Shown here: positions 33,744 through 44,448 of the stretch, one piece after another
Numbering within the stretch: position 1 is the stretch's first letter
Layout: every line of letters starts with the position of its first letter
Origin: Pyricularia pennisetigena
Taxonomy: Eukaryota; Ascomycota; Sordariomycetes; Magnaporthales; Pyriculariaceae
Assembly (NCBI RefSeq): GCF_004337985.1
Contig: NC_043744.1
Coordinates: forward strand, 5,241,316-5,305,315
Direction of reading: 5' to 3'
Length of the DNA stretch: 64,000 nt
Translations under genes and position numbers: made by a program
Notes under the pieces: model-generated
What the model saw: only the letters and a program-made list of their open reading frames with translations
What the model was told of the DNA's origin: nothing
Databases searched by the model: none

Positions 33744-35264
33744 ATGGAATTCAATAACTCAATCCCATCAGCCAAGCTGCTCAAATGCAAATCGCATGTA
33801 GTTCCAGGCAGGTTAAACTTAAAGCTGTGCCATTGATCCTTGGTTATCCACCATACTAACCCAAGGCAGCACGACCAACAAACAGGTCAATACTTGATCA
33901 CTCAATTCTCGTTCGAGGTGCCACTTGACTACAAAGTCCCAGATGGACCCAAACTTATGCTTTATGGCTCCAGTGTGACCAAGAATGAGCGGCCCATTGT
34001 TCCCCAGACCTACCACTCGCAACAGCGGCCTTGGATGGTTTACAACGAGGGCGGGCCGGGCTACGGGAACTCGGAGCCCGAGTCCATGCCCCTCACCAAG
34101 GCCGCGCTAGGCCGTGGCTACCAGGTCCTGTATCTGGACTACCGTGGAACGGGCCTCAGCACCCCCGTCACGGCCCGGCTCCTGGAGAGCAAAGGAGATG
34201 CGCAGAAGCAGGCCGACTATCTCAAGCTGTTCCGCCAGGACAACATTGTGCGGGATCTTGAGGCGGTCAGGAAGGTCCTCACAGCCGACCACGCCGAAGA
34301 ACTACGCCAGTGGAGCATCTTTGGCCATTCGTTTGGCGGCTTCGTTTGCCTGACGTACTTGAGCTTGTTCCCCGAGTCGCTGCGCGAGGTTTTTATCAGC
34401 GGCGGCTTGGCGCCCGTAGGACGGACCGCAGATGAGGTCTACGAGGCCACGTACCGCAAGGTCGCCGAGCGCAACACCGCTTACTTTAACAAGTTTCCCG
34501 ACGACAGGCAGCTGCTGGCCGAGATCGCGGCCTTTCTCGCCAGCAACCCGGGCGCCTCGGTCCAGCTGCCTGCCGGCGGCACCCTCACTCTCCCGCGGCT
34601 GCTGACGATGGGCTTGAACTTTGGGTCTCACGGTGGTCTGGACGCGGTGCACTCACTCCTGGTCCGCATCACGTCGGACCTGGGCCAGGTCGGCTACATC
34701 TCGTATCCGACGCTCGTCTTGATCGAAAAGGCGCTGCCGTTCGACGTGGCGCCCATCTACGCCGTACTGCACGAGGCCATCTACTGCGACGGCACCGCGT
34801 CCAACTGGGCGGCGCAGCGGTTGGGCGAGGCCGCGGAAGGGTTCGCCTGGCTCTCCAGCGCCAGCGACCCCGTGGCCTTTACGCAGCAGGTCGCCGGCGC
34901 CAGCGGCAAGGCGGCGGACCAGCAGCCCCTCGTCCGCTTCTCGGGCGAGATGATCTACAAGATGCACTTTGAGACGCACCCGGAGCTGAGGCGCATGCGC
35001 GAGGCTGCCGACATACTGGCCCGGTTCGACGGCTGGGACAAGCTGTACGACGAGGCGCGGCTGGCGAAGAATGAGGTGCCCGTCTACGCCACGAGCTACG
35101 TGGACGACATGTACGTCGACGCCGGGTTCGCCAGGGAGACGGCCGCCAAGGTCAAGGGCACCAAGGTCTTTGAGACGAATGTCATGTACCACAATGCCAT
35201 AAGGGCGCGGTCCGACGAAGTGTTTGCACAGCTGTGGAGGTTGCGGGACGATCCGATTGATTAG
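33744..35264 (+). CDS. Prolyl aminopeptidase (proline iminopeptidase), peptidase family S33
   Basis: This alpha/beta hydrolase removes N-terminal proline from peptides. The main exon ends at 35264. The oxyanion-region motif NEGGPGYGN, YLDYRGTGLST, and the nucleophile elbow GHSFGG (Ser about residue 177) are characteristic of fungal family S33 enzymes. Candidate acid and His residues lie in the C-terminal part (YVDDMYVD and MYHNAIRA). The conserved beginning (SAKLLKCKSHVVPGR) lies in a separate exon starting at ATG 33744; joining 33811 to 33866 restores the frame (488 residues). That acceptor sits only a few bases after a perfect tactaac branch site, so the exact junction is uncertain. Starting at the next ATG inside the main exon would drop this conserved segment. 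It lacks a signal peptide, so it is probably cytosolic. Confidence 0.85.
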
Positions 35265-36493
35265 CCGCGTTTCGTTCAGCATGCGCTAATTTAATGCCTT
35301 TGTTGCTATTGGCAAGTCTAAAACGTCGCACTACTAGTCGTAATAGCCCTGTCTCCCACCCTAGGTTCAAGTGAATAAATTGCAGGTAAAGGATCTCCGA
35401 TAGACGGCAGGCAGGCTGCAAAAGTCAAGCGTGTGGGATGAGAGTAGGCAGTACGCGCCAATAATCCTTTCATATATTTTACTCCATACGCCGATAGGTC
35501 CCTTTACCAAGCAGGCTCGCAGTTTCGTCTTGTGAGAAGCTTCGTATAATTTCCGGTTTTTACCAAAGCTCTAAGATCTGAGGTGACTCGTTTAGCCTTG
35601 TACAATCTTGGTGATCTCCTTGACAGCTGAGATGGAAAGAGAGCGATAGAAAGAAAATAAGGTGATTATTTTTTTTCTTTTAAGTCTTTTTTTGTTTGGA
35701 ATACTTGATCTGCTGACCCCCCTCGTCCGCTAACAGTCGAATTATGCACAAGTTCCGATATGACTTTACTTGTGCTCTTGTCATTGGATGGGGCCTGTTC
35801 ACCAGATAAAAGTGCTGTGACAAAGCCTCAGTGTACAGCTAGGGTTGACTGCTGATCCTAAAAGACCCTCACCGAAACGAAAAGCATTTGCGTTATATTT
35901 ATGGTCCTAGGACTGGAGTCAGACTTCAGAAGATGGGCAGCCAGCCTGTCCTTTATCCTTAATGCACATCCCTACGCAAGACACCCAGTCAAAACAAGTC
36001 TCATGTGTAAGAGTGGCTTCGACCTCGCCGCTGCTGAGGATGGCTATTAAGAATACTTGTCACCTAAAAAAAGAATAAATGGGCTATATTTAGCTGAAAA
36101 AAAGTAGCCGGAGTCTAGTGTTGTTCGAACAGACGGCACAAATGTTGCCATGCCGAAATGCATGATTGTAGGGCTTACCTTACTTATTAAAAAAGGCGGG
36201 AAGTGGGAAGCATAGAGAGAAAATTAAAAAAAAAAAAAAAAAAAGGCATGGGATATAAGTGCAATACCAAGAGTTAGGTGCATTATATTAATTGTGCAAG
36301 AGTTGATATGTTTGACCATGGAGCTGCCTAATCTTTCGGTAGCTCATTGGGAACAGAAGGATACTTATCTGACAGCCACCAAGGTCCCTTGACATAACAT
36401 GATAGGCAAGTCAGCATCTAACGTCATCAAGGTCTTGTTTTCATTTTTAGCGAGGACCATGGTCAAGCCGCTGATTTGACTGACTCCTGTACT

Positions 36494-36529
<36 letters not shown>

Positions 36530-36953
36530 CAAGACCCGGCTTGATTGCATTCAAGGGCGATATATAACGATTCGAGAACCGTGGTTGCCAGCTCTTTACT
36601 TTGAGAGTGTAATATCGACCAAACCAGCATGTCGTGGCTATGTGTTTATGCAAGTAATAACCAATAAGAGTTGAAAATATCCACTCAACACTTACCTTGG
36701 ACCGGGCCCGAATAAACATTTTATCATTTCCCTAATTCACTAGGTTTTGCATGGCCAATGGCAAGAGACGTTACCCGTCCAGAAATACTCTTCAAAATTT
36801 ACAAGATTGCTACAATTTAGAGGACAAATATAGAGAGGTACACGTGCGAAGCCGTTGCGTGTGCTTGAGGCTGGATATTCTTAGTTCACCCAGAACATGG
36901 CTCTTCTCTTCAATAACGCAGCTGTTCATGTGTGTTCACCTGCGCCACACCTC
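35265..36953. other. AT-rich gene-poor region
   Basis: About 1.7 kb of AT-rich DNA without supported genes. It holds a poly-A run of about 18 nt near 36226 and a poly-T run at 36495-36525. It begins an accessory island that extends to about 40.5 kb. Confidence 0.5.
36495..36525. repeat. Poly-T tract (31 nt)
   Basis: An uninterrupted run of 31 T is read directly. It could be the poly-A tail of a retroposed sequence on the minus strand, but no target-site duplication was found. Confidence 0.85.
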
Positions 36954-37160
36954 CTAATCCTGCAAATTCCTGCACGCCGCATCGGCTGCCTGGAGCGCAT
37001 ATTTCGTAGCGTAGTGACCGACTATCCTGTTCCCTTTTATTTCGGCCCCGAAGCACTCCCCATAGTTTAGGTACTTGTTGATGACCTTCGCCGAACCGGC
37101 CTGAGCCAAACCGACCTGAGCCAAGGCGAAAGTGGCAACTATAGCACTTAGGAAACGCAT
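36954..37160 (-). CDS. Small secreted protein (68 aa), candidate effector
   Basis: The frame from ATG 37160 to TAG 36954 encodes 68 residues. The first 20 residues (MRFLSAIVATFALAQVGLAQ) form a clear signal peptide: one basic residue, a hydrophobic core, and an Ala-x-Ala-like end. The mature part is about 48 residues with two cysteines (residues 36 and 63), which could form one disulfide, and it has no known domain. An in-frame upstream codon would extend the frame but would bury the signal peptide, so the internal ATG is preferred. The gene sits alone in an AT-rich island next to repeats and a tRNA gene, a typical setting for fungal effector candidates. Function is unknown; expression is not shown by sequence. 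Confidence 0.55.
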   Translation of the reverse strand: MRFLSAIVATFALAQVGLAQAGSAKVINKYLNYGECFGAEIKGNRIVGHYATKYALQAADAACRNLQD

Positions 37161-37821
37161 TTCTTTTTCTTTTGGAACACAGAAGAACTGCAAACTTAAA
37201 ATGTCTGGTTTGGCTTGGTCAGCGTATGCAGGTCCAGCATTGGGAGTGATCAGAAGCCTGGTGCGATATGGGCGGGCGGTGTATGTTTGCAACGCTAGAA
37301 GACAAACTTTTGAGCCTTACCTGAATGAAAAGAAAGGAGACGAAGCAAAGAGGAAAGTCAAACAAGACAAGAGTAGACAAAGGTATCCCAAAAGTCCTAG
37401 TACCTAATGTATGTAGCCAAATGTAGCGGTATGTGGATGAGAGGCGGTTGCCAGTTGATATATATATACATATAAATGAGCAGCCTTTTACTTTGCCAAG
37501 CTTTCCAGAGCTACACAAGATAGAGTCTGAGACGACCAAGCTTCCAAACATGTATGTTATTTTATTTTTGGCCTTTTAAAGTACCACCATAATTTTCCTT
37601 CACCAGGGTTAAATTCGCCCTGCATCCTTGACTTCTTCCCAACAAGGTAGTAACATTGCTTTATCCCTGCCCCTAGACTACGACAAGTAACGTGTAGTTC
37701 TAATAGGTTTCATTTACAGCGTGCCGCCCAAAAACACCAAAAAATGATACAACACAACATCATGATCCAAGTAACTCAACAAACAAAAAGCAAAAAAGAG
37801 AGCCGCTCTGAACGGGAATTG
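37161..37821. other. Intergenic, AT-rich
   Basis: About 660 bp lie between the small secreted protein start and tRNA-Lys. It should contain the promoter of the secreted protein. A short tatatatatacatata element lies near 37458. No gene is supported. Confidence 0.45.
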
Positions 37822-37908
37822 AGCCCGACGTGGGGGTCGAACCCACAGCCTTGAGATGAACCGGAAGTTCTTAAGAGTCTCACGCTCTACCGATTGAGCT
37901 AGCCGGGC
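37822..37908 (-). tRNA. tRNA-Lys(CUU) with 14-nt intron
   Basis: The reverse strand folds as a tRNA: acceptor GCCCGGC pairs with GTCGGGC, a D arm (GCTCAATCGGTAGAGC), anticodon stem TGAGA/TCTCA, and the T arm GTGGGTTCGACCCCCAC. The loop CTCTTAA places anticodon CTT (CUU, Lys) with the A37 neighbour. A 14-nt intron (agaacttccggttc) sits directly after position 37, the canonical site. Length 87 equals 73 mature plus 14. No CCA is encoded, as expected. Confidence 0.96.
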
Positions 37909-38567
37909 GACTCTTGTGCTTGTTAGCGTGGCTGACGTAACGCAAGTGTCGCATTATATTGCAAATTAGAATGGATTTTGATCTTGTCACTATGGCTAGT
38001 GTGGTGTGCGGGCCTTATTCACCACGAAAGGCCCGAATGACTGACTGCCATGCGAGATGCTATGCAGCCTCTAGACTGGGTCCGATTGTCACCACGGTGT
38101 TGCTTGAGTCGCGCACGCACATTTTGGCTGTCGAGATCTCAACTTCCAGTCGGTCCTTCTTCTCCATCTTGACAACGGTGGCGGGGTGTACATACTCGAG
38201 CGACTTGGGTAGGCCTTATATACGGTGCGGTGCTGCTTATTCTGCAAGGAACCTGAGCACATCTTGGTGAATTATATGTCAGTTCTCCAACTGAGGCCAA
38301 GGTCAAGGATTGTCAGAGCTGTTTTGGCTAGGCCGGTGGTGGTGACACAAGCTGTCTCCTCCCGGGCCCGGCCGAATCGTATCCGTCCCGAGTCAAAGCC
38401 GCAAGCATCTCTTGTGGATTCAGATTTGTGAATCACAGGGACTCAAGCGCAGGATAGTGCTTCCCGCCTTGGGCGTCTTCAATCTTGGATTCGGATGGTC
38501 TCAAGATGTGCTGGTCGCGAGCAACTTTGGCTGACGAATTAAAGTCAGAGATTCACAGCAAATTTTA
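37909..38567. other. Intergenic between tRNA-Lys and inverted-repeat element
   Basis: About 660 bp without supported coding. A 103-residue frame at 37959-38270 has no family character. No relation to known elements was recognised. Confidence 0.45.
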
Positions 38568-39254
38568 CAGGCGAGGTTTGAAATCAACCTCGAAAACCTT
38601 CACCTCCGGTAAAGTTAGCGAGGGTCAGCAACCTGCTATTGCAGCCGCGATCTGTCACTTTGAGGGTATATATAATTTATTAGGGTTTTACATACAACCT
38701 CAATGTATGGCATGTAAAAGGCTTGTCTGCATGGGTGGTAGGCCGCTTGTGCATTAACGAATTGTAGATGCACAGTACATTATGCGTACGTTTACCCCGT
38801 AATATGGCCCAGATATTTGTGTGAAAAAAGTGACGTAAACTCGCCTGCAGACAAGGGCTTTGATGCAGACGAAAATATCTTCGTTAATCCCAACGTTAGG
38901 TGGAAATATCGTTGTAGATAGCTTTAGGTAACCTCTGAATAGAGTTATCAAACCTTGGCCTATTTCTGTTGATTTAATTTTTGAGGTGTAAATTATGGCT
39001 GTGAAGAGCTTTATGCGGCCCCTCAATGCGGCCCCTGAATGCAGCCTGCATTGGTTTGTTAAATACGTAAGGGGGCCCAATCATTGATCATGCGATTAAA
39101 CAAGCGTTTTGGGAGTATATTTAATTGGTATTTAAAGCCCTACTAATCATATATACCACAAGATGACAAATCGCGGCCGCAATGACAGGTTGCTGACCCT
39201 GGCCATCTTTACCGACGGTCAAAGTTAGTTATGGGCGATTTTAACCCTGGCGTG
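38568..39254. mobile_element. Non-autonomous inverted-repeat element (MITE-like), TA-flanked, 687 bp
   Basis: The two ends are inverted copies of each other. The left arm begins caggcgaggtttgaaatc and the right arm, read in reverse, cacgccagggttaaaatc. A perfect 14-bp core (gggtcagcaacctg at 38622-38635, its complement at 39186-39199) sits 54-55 bp from each end, so the arms are symmetric about one midpoint. Similarity is dense over at least 110 bp and fades by about 170 bp. Both outer ends abut TA, the target duplicated by Tc1/mariner-type (including Fot1/pogo) transposons. The interior has no frame resembling a transposase, so the element would need a partner in trans. The arms differ at many positions, so it is an old insertion. 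Confidence 0.7.
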
Positions 39255-39334
39255 TATATATATTAATAACATATATGGTAGACCTTGGCATCACCAAGTG
39301 GAAAGTATGTGGAACGAAAAGGTGTGCGGATTTG

Positions 39335-39337
<3 letters not shown>

Positions 39338-39412
<75 letters not shown>
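39338..39412. repeat. Poly-A tract (75 nt)
   Basis: An uninterrupted run of 75 A, the longest homopolymer in the window, lies 83 bp right of the inverted-repeat element. It may be the tail of a retroposed sequence or a slippage-grown tract; length in the assembly may be inaccurate. Confidence 0.9.
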
Positions 39413-39413
<1 letters not shown>

Positions 39414-39894
39414 GAAGGTGAAAGAACCCCAAGTTGGGTCAGATTTAAAATATTTAAATAGAAGGAAGGTAGTCGTCTTAAATATAGCGCCCCCCGCATG
39501 GCTTGTGGTCAAATCCTATGAACTAAAATTTCCGAGGCAAATAGAGGAAATGGCTAATGTTTATATTCAGCGTGTCAAATCCAGACTGACTGGGATGCTC
39601 AGCAATATAAAGCTCGAAAGAGCAAAACAAAATTTGTAGTTTATATGTATTGAACCGTTTTAATTACCAACACGGACTAACGAGCGGCTTCATAGGCACG
39701 ATCGCCGCAGACCTTGCCAAAAATTATCGGCATATCTTGTTACGGCCCAAACAAAGGGTAAATCAACAGTGTATCCCATGTGAGCCTTTTACCTACAGTT
39801 AGGGACAGGCCGTGAGTGACTAAAAGGTTCAGGCCAAGCAATCAAGGTGCTCACAAAAATTATCTACACGGCACCAGAAAATGTAAAAGATATA

Positions 39895-39977
39895 CTCGGA
39901 TACGGGGAATCGAACCCCGGGCACGACGGTACCTCACTAATGAGAGCGTCGTATGTTAGCCACTACACCATATCCGA
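39895..39977 (-). tRNA. tRNA-Glu(CUC) with 11-nt intron
   Basis: The reverse strand folds as a tRNA: acceptor TCGGATA pairs with TATCCGA, followed by G at the discriminator. The D arm reads GGTGTAGTGGCTAACAT, the T arm CCGGGGTTCGATTCCCCGT. The anticodon stem CGACG/CGTCG closes on loop CTCTCAC, giving anticodon CTC (CUC, Glu). An 11-nt intron (ttagtgaggta) sits after A37, the canonical site. Length 83 equals 72 mature plus 11. Flanks are AT-rich. Confidence 0.95.
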
Positions 39978-40540
39978 TAGTGGTCAGTTGACAAACATCA
40001 AGTCCTGGCAAAGTATTATACACTGCACAATTGACTAGCGACGGGAATTTGGCGGAACATATCGCCCCTCGTACATTTTGCAAAGGATAAGTGCAACAAA
40101 TTACAAACGCTACCTACGACGGTTGGCACATACGTTATATTTAACATTGGAACTGGTGGAAGGGTTTCTTCTTTTTCCTATTCGGGGTCCATTGAGCCCC
40201 GACGGACATCGGGGCTTTGACTTTGACGCGCAATCAGGATCTGACAGGCTGCAGACACATGCCTCGCTCAACTTGGGAATTCGGCAGTCAAAATTCATGT
40301 ACGGAAAGAACCATCAGATCGAAACCACCGACATGGCCCGGCGAGTAAGTCAAGGGAGCTCCAGTGGGGCGGCAAAAACCCCACCCTGCCGCTAGGAATA
40401 AAAGCTGTTCACGCAGTAACCGCCCGTCACAAATTTTTGAATTGCGCTTGGTCTTGCTCCTCATTCATCAATCAGCCGAAACGTGTAGAGACAAGGAAGC
40501 TGGAACATGATTCCCGGCCATCGCGGCTCTGGTAGTGGGA
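39978..40540. other. Intergenic, promoter of the conserved protein
   Basis: About 560 bp separate tRNA-Glu and the next gene. A 105-residue frame at 40078-40395 has no family character and is omitted. The last 100 bp are the likely leader. Confidence 0.45.
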
Positions 40541-42418
40541 ATGAGCTCCCACGACTTGACACACACTCTAATCGAGTCTTTTAATGCTCTCGCGGATGAA
40601 GTCCAGAATTTAATCGACAGAAAAACCATTTTAGAGCACAAGCTGCGCTACGCTCGGGAACAAGTAGGTGATTTTTTTTTTTTCTCTCTTACATTCGATC
40701 GCGCGCTTTCTGCCCTTTGCCGCCGACCCCGAAATCCCGACTTCCGTGATGATCATTTTAGCTCTAGATCTTGAGCCGCTTGCAAATAGCACAGCACAAC
40801 GATAGACAACATAACCACTTTCTGACCTTTGGTCGTCGAGTTTCCTTTTTGCGTCTTGCATCGGGTTTTCTTTAGCAGACAGTAATTTGCTAACAAGTGG
40901 ACCATTTTGATTCAGTACCAGTATCTTGCCGACAAATATGCCCCAGCCGAGAAGGCTGTCTCGGAGACTCTGGCCAAGCTGCAGCTCCCTCCAGAAATAA
41001 GCCATCCGGCATTAGCAAACACAAGCCTTGTACCGCTACCGAGGCGTGGCGACAGGTCCGATAACGCTCAGATAGCTCTCTTCATCCGGGAAGGCAGAAA
41101 GGTAGCGAGCAAGCTCTCGGCCATGACAGACCCGAGCAAGGGCAGTTTTTCAAGTAGCAAAGACGCCGTATCCACCGGCGCGACCACAATCTCGGCGGCC
41201 ATGTTGGAGCAGGATTTCACCGTGGAAGGGAAGAAGGGTCAGCTGCAATGTCCCTTCTCGGCTGCACCATCCACTGTTGCCAAAGACAATAAAACTCGGG
41301 GTGTTGAGGATGAGGCTGTCGGCCTGGACCGACCAAATTCTAGTGGAAACGTCCAGGACCCGACGCCTCACGCATCTGCCGATCCCATCTGCGCCGCCAT
41401 GTTAGAAGAAACGACCTCGCAGCAGCCGCCGCCCAGTGCCGGTGCAAACAAGTGTCCGATCCGTTTTCTGGATCAGCACTCGACAGAGGAGATTGCCCAT
41501 TACGTAGAGACCCATAAGCACGAGATGCCGCGAAGCCACGAGGTCTGCATCCAGAGGTACCAGCGAAACGAAGAGCAGATAAGAAAGCTCGACGCAAAGT
41601 ACGGCAGCCTCGTGGGTATGATTGGTGATCTCAGTCAATTGCACAAACCAATGCTGCCAAATGGGGAAATGCAAGAGCATATCGATCGTGCCTCGAATGA
41701 AAGAGTAGAGAATTGGGCCGCCGAAGTCAGCGCCAACCAGCCAGAGGCTCCTCCCGAGCAGTTCGTTGTCTCTCTGGTGAAAGAAGCGACCGCGGACAGG
41801 GCCAACGCCGACGACGACGATCGTGAGAGCCACTTTGACCGGGTTTTGAAGGAAGTCCGCGTGGGCGAGTCACCCTCGCGCCCGTGGGGCATATCGGTCC
41901 CAATCATGGACGACACCACCTTGCAGAACCTCGAGAGTGAGAGGCCCGTCAGCCCGCCGCCCGCACCTGTGCATATGCCGCCAGGGGCACCAGGAACGCC
42001 GCCGCACCCCATGACGGCCAGGGCTGGTGCGGGCAAGTGTCCCTTTGACCACAGCAAGCTCAAGGGCGTGAGCCGGGGCGACATGTCTGGTATGATGTCG
42101 TCCCCGTGCCCTCCCAGGACCGATCGATCAAATGGACGGGAGAATGGTCGGCGGTTGTCGGACAGTGTTACTGGGGCAGGCTTTGACTCCCGTGACCATC
42201 CTCGCTCATCTTCTTCCACAATACCGCCAAAGCAGGGACACCCAAAGACCGCTCAGGCATCACGGCAGCAACCCACTTTCATCAACCCATCGACGCCTCT
42301 TCCCAAGGCAGCGCCTCAGGCCCCTCAGATGGTTTTCACCGGGCCAGTGTTCATCGGATATCCTATTGAACAGGCCATCCAGTTCATGCAACATTTTCAA
42401 AACGGCGGACAACAATAA
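40541..42418 (+). CDS. Conserved fungal protein with three Cys-Pro motifs, unknown function
   Basis: Two exons (40541-40663, 40916-42418) give 541 residues; the 252-nt intron has a tgctaac branch site. The start MSSHDLTHTLIESFNAL opens a helical N-terminus (about 1-100) that runs through the intron as REQ/YQYLADKYAPAEKA. Three cysteine-proline motifs recur along the protein (QCPFS, KCPIRF, KCPFDH), each near Met/His residues, perhaps metal-binding or heme-regulatory-like, which is speculation. The middle segment (HEMPRSHEVCIQRYQRNEEQIRKLDAKYG) looks the most conserved. The remainder is Pro/Ser-rich and disordered, and the C-terminus ends IEQAIQFMQHFQNGG. I recognise no named domain. The tRNA-Glu lies about 560 bp upstream. 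Confidence 0.8.
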
Positions 42419-42682
42419 GACCGCCGATTCATCTCACATTTCACATGCCAGCACTCCTGGTTGTTCTTCAGTCTGTAACGATTTTTTTGGGTTGGAGCGT
42501 TGGCGTTAACAGGTGTTTTTTTTTTTTTTTCTTGTTTCCTATGGAGGTTCTCAGGACTCGGTACTTCTCAACGGTAAACAGACTCAGAATGAATATTTAG
42601 CAATGTGAGAAGGCCTCACAATCGCGATTTGTCTTCCTAGGTTTTTGATGTCTGTCTGCATAAAGCCCTTCCCCTTCACTAT

Positions 42683-44448
42683 CTACAAAGGCACCTTGGG
42701 CGCTAGCCTTTGCCACAAAGCACACCTTTCGATCAGGTGCGCCAGCTCCAGCTGCCCAAACCCCTGAGAGTCGATGTGGAACTGCATCCCAGACGCGAGC
42801 GGCGGAACACCATGGGTGCTCGAGTTTGTAAGCTTCCTCACGTTTGGGCCTCCGTTCTGCAGGAAGGAGGCCAGGGCACCTGTGTAGCCTTCAAAATGGA
42901 AACGATCGGACTCGTGCATGGGGTTGATTGTGTTCCACTGGCTGGTTTTTAGCTGCTTGGGCTTTTTATCCACTTTTTTTTTTCTTTTCTCTTTGGCATC
43001 GAGTTGAAAAGAAAACTCACCCAATAGACGTCACTCGCGTGCTTGGCTGGGCTAATGGAGTACTCGCCCAACCAGCCCTGACCACTGGAGTTGGCGAACC
43101 ACAAGGCCGGACAGGTCAACACTACATCACGATATATCAGCCCCGCGCGGACGGAGGCATTGCTGTACTCGGCGATAGTCTCTGAGCTGCCGACTTCGGG
43201 ATATGCGGACTTGACCGCTGCGAGATCCGCGAGAGATAGGTTGGGGAGAAACCCGGGGAGCCAGGAGTCGAAAGACAGATCACCAGCCGGCGGGATAAAG
43301 TCCTCGCCCTCATGCGTGTTATACATTGCAAACCCAGCCGCAATTCCCGATTGACATGAAGCCAGACTACTCAGCGGCCGACGCAGGAACCGCCCGTCAA
43401 TCACAGGCGCCCACGTAAACGTCGACGTCGTGTGCACGTGGCTGTCGGCGACCAGCAGCGCAGCCCGGCGGATCGCCTGCACGTCAGCCGTCTTGAGGCA
43501 CGCCAGGCGCGTGTCCGACTCCCCCTCTGCGGAAGGAGCTCTCCCGCACCCGGCCTCCTCGGCGACCTTGTCAAAGATCCACTGCGCTTCCGGGCTCTCG
43601 TAGCGGTAGACCTTAGGCCAAAAGGGCGAATTTGCCAGCGCGGCGCGGAACGGCCATGATGCGCCTGAGAACTCCCCCGCAGCAGCGAGGACTTGGGCCA
43701 AGACGCTACCGCCGCCGGCCGACTGGCCCTGGATGGTTATCCGGTCCGGGTCGCCGCCAAAGTGGCGCACGTGCCTGCGCGTCCACTCGATGGCGGCGCG
43801 CTGGTCCAGCAGGCCCGGGTTCAGGTCCGACTCGGGCCAGTCCTCGGCCACTTGCCGCCCCGGGAGGAAGCCAAAGGCGTTGGTACGGTAGTTTGGGTAG
43901 ATGACGACCGTGTCGCCGCGCGTCAGGTTATGGATCGGGTACAGCGACGGCGGCAGCGTAAAGCTCGCAGAGCCCCGGATGAAGCCGCCGCCGTAGAAGG
44001 CGATGATCACTGGGCGTAGCGACTGCGTGGGCGTCCAGGGGCGGGTGTACAAGCCCAGGTACAGGCAGTCTTCTGAGCCGTTGGTCTGTGATAGGTCAGT
44101 TTGTGTATGCCTGTGGTAATATTTTTCTGGCTCTGTTTTTCGTTTTCTCCTTACCGTTCTCTGAGGGCACATGTCAAACGTCTGGCTTGAGTTGTAAACC
44201 CCACCGCATTTGTACGAATCTGGGGGTTGAGGACCACGGAAACGCAGGGCACCGACTGGGGGCGCTGCAAAGGGTATCTTTTGCCAGTAGGATATGTTGT
44301 AATCTGCAGAGTAGCCTCCTTGGAAGGAGCCATAGTCGAGCGCCACCGTCAGCTCCTGGATTGTTGGACTTCCGAGTGCAGTGATGACAGTGGCAGTCCA
44401 TAGCAGGGACAGTACCGCCGTGATAACAGTAGTTTGGGATCGGAACAT
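42683..44448 (-). CDS. Secreted type-B carboxylesterase
   Basis: Three exons (44155-44448, 43021-44085, 42683-42937), all phase 0, give 537 residues. A signal peptide (about 1-25, AVLSLLWTATVITA) predicts secretion. The esterase/lipase fold is clear: QKIPFAAPPVGALRFRGPQ, SEDCLYLGLY, the oxyanion YGGGF, and the nucleophile elbow GQSAGGGS (Ser about residue 221). The acid lies in the NTHEGED region. The expected C-terminal His region is atypical: instead of the common HGSD motif the third exon has PMHESDRFHFEGY, so the catalytic His is uncertain. Several N-glycosylation sites are present. It could cleave plant or lipid esters, but the substrate is not readable. It is convergent with the upstream conserved protein gene. 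Confidence 0.88.

Noticed and set aside
40078..40395. Plus-strand frame of 105 codons near tRNA-Glu
   Set aside because: No recognisable family; probably random.
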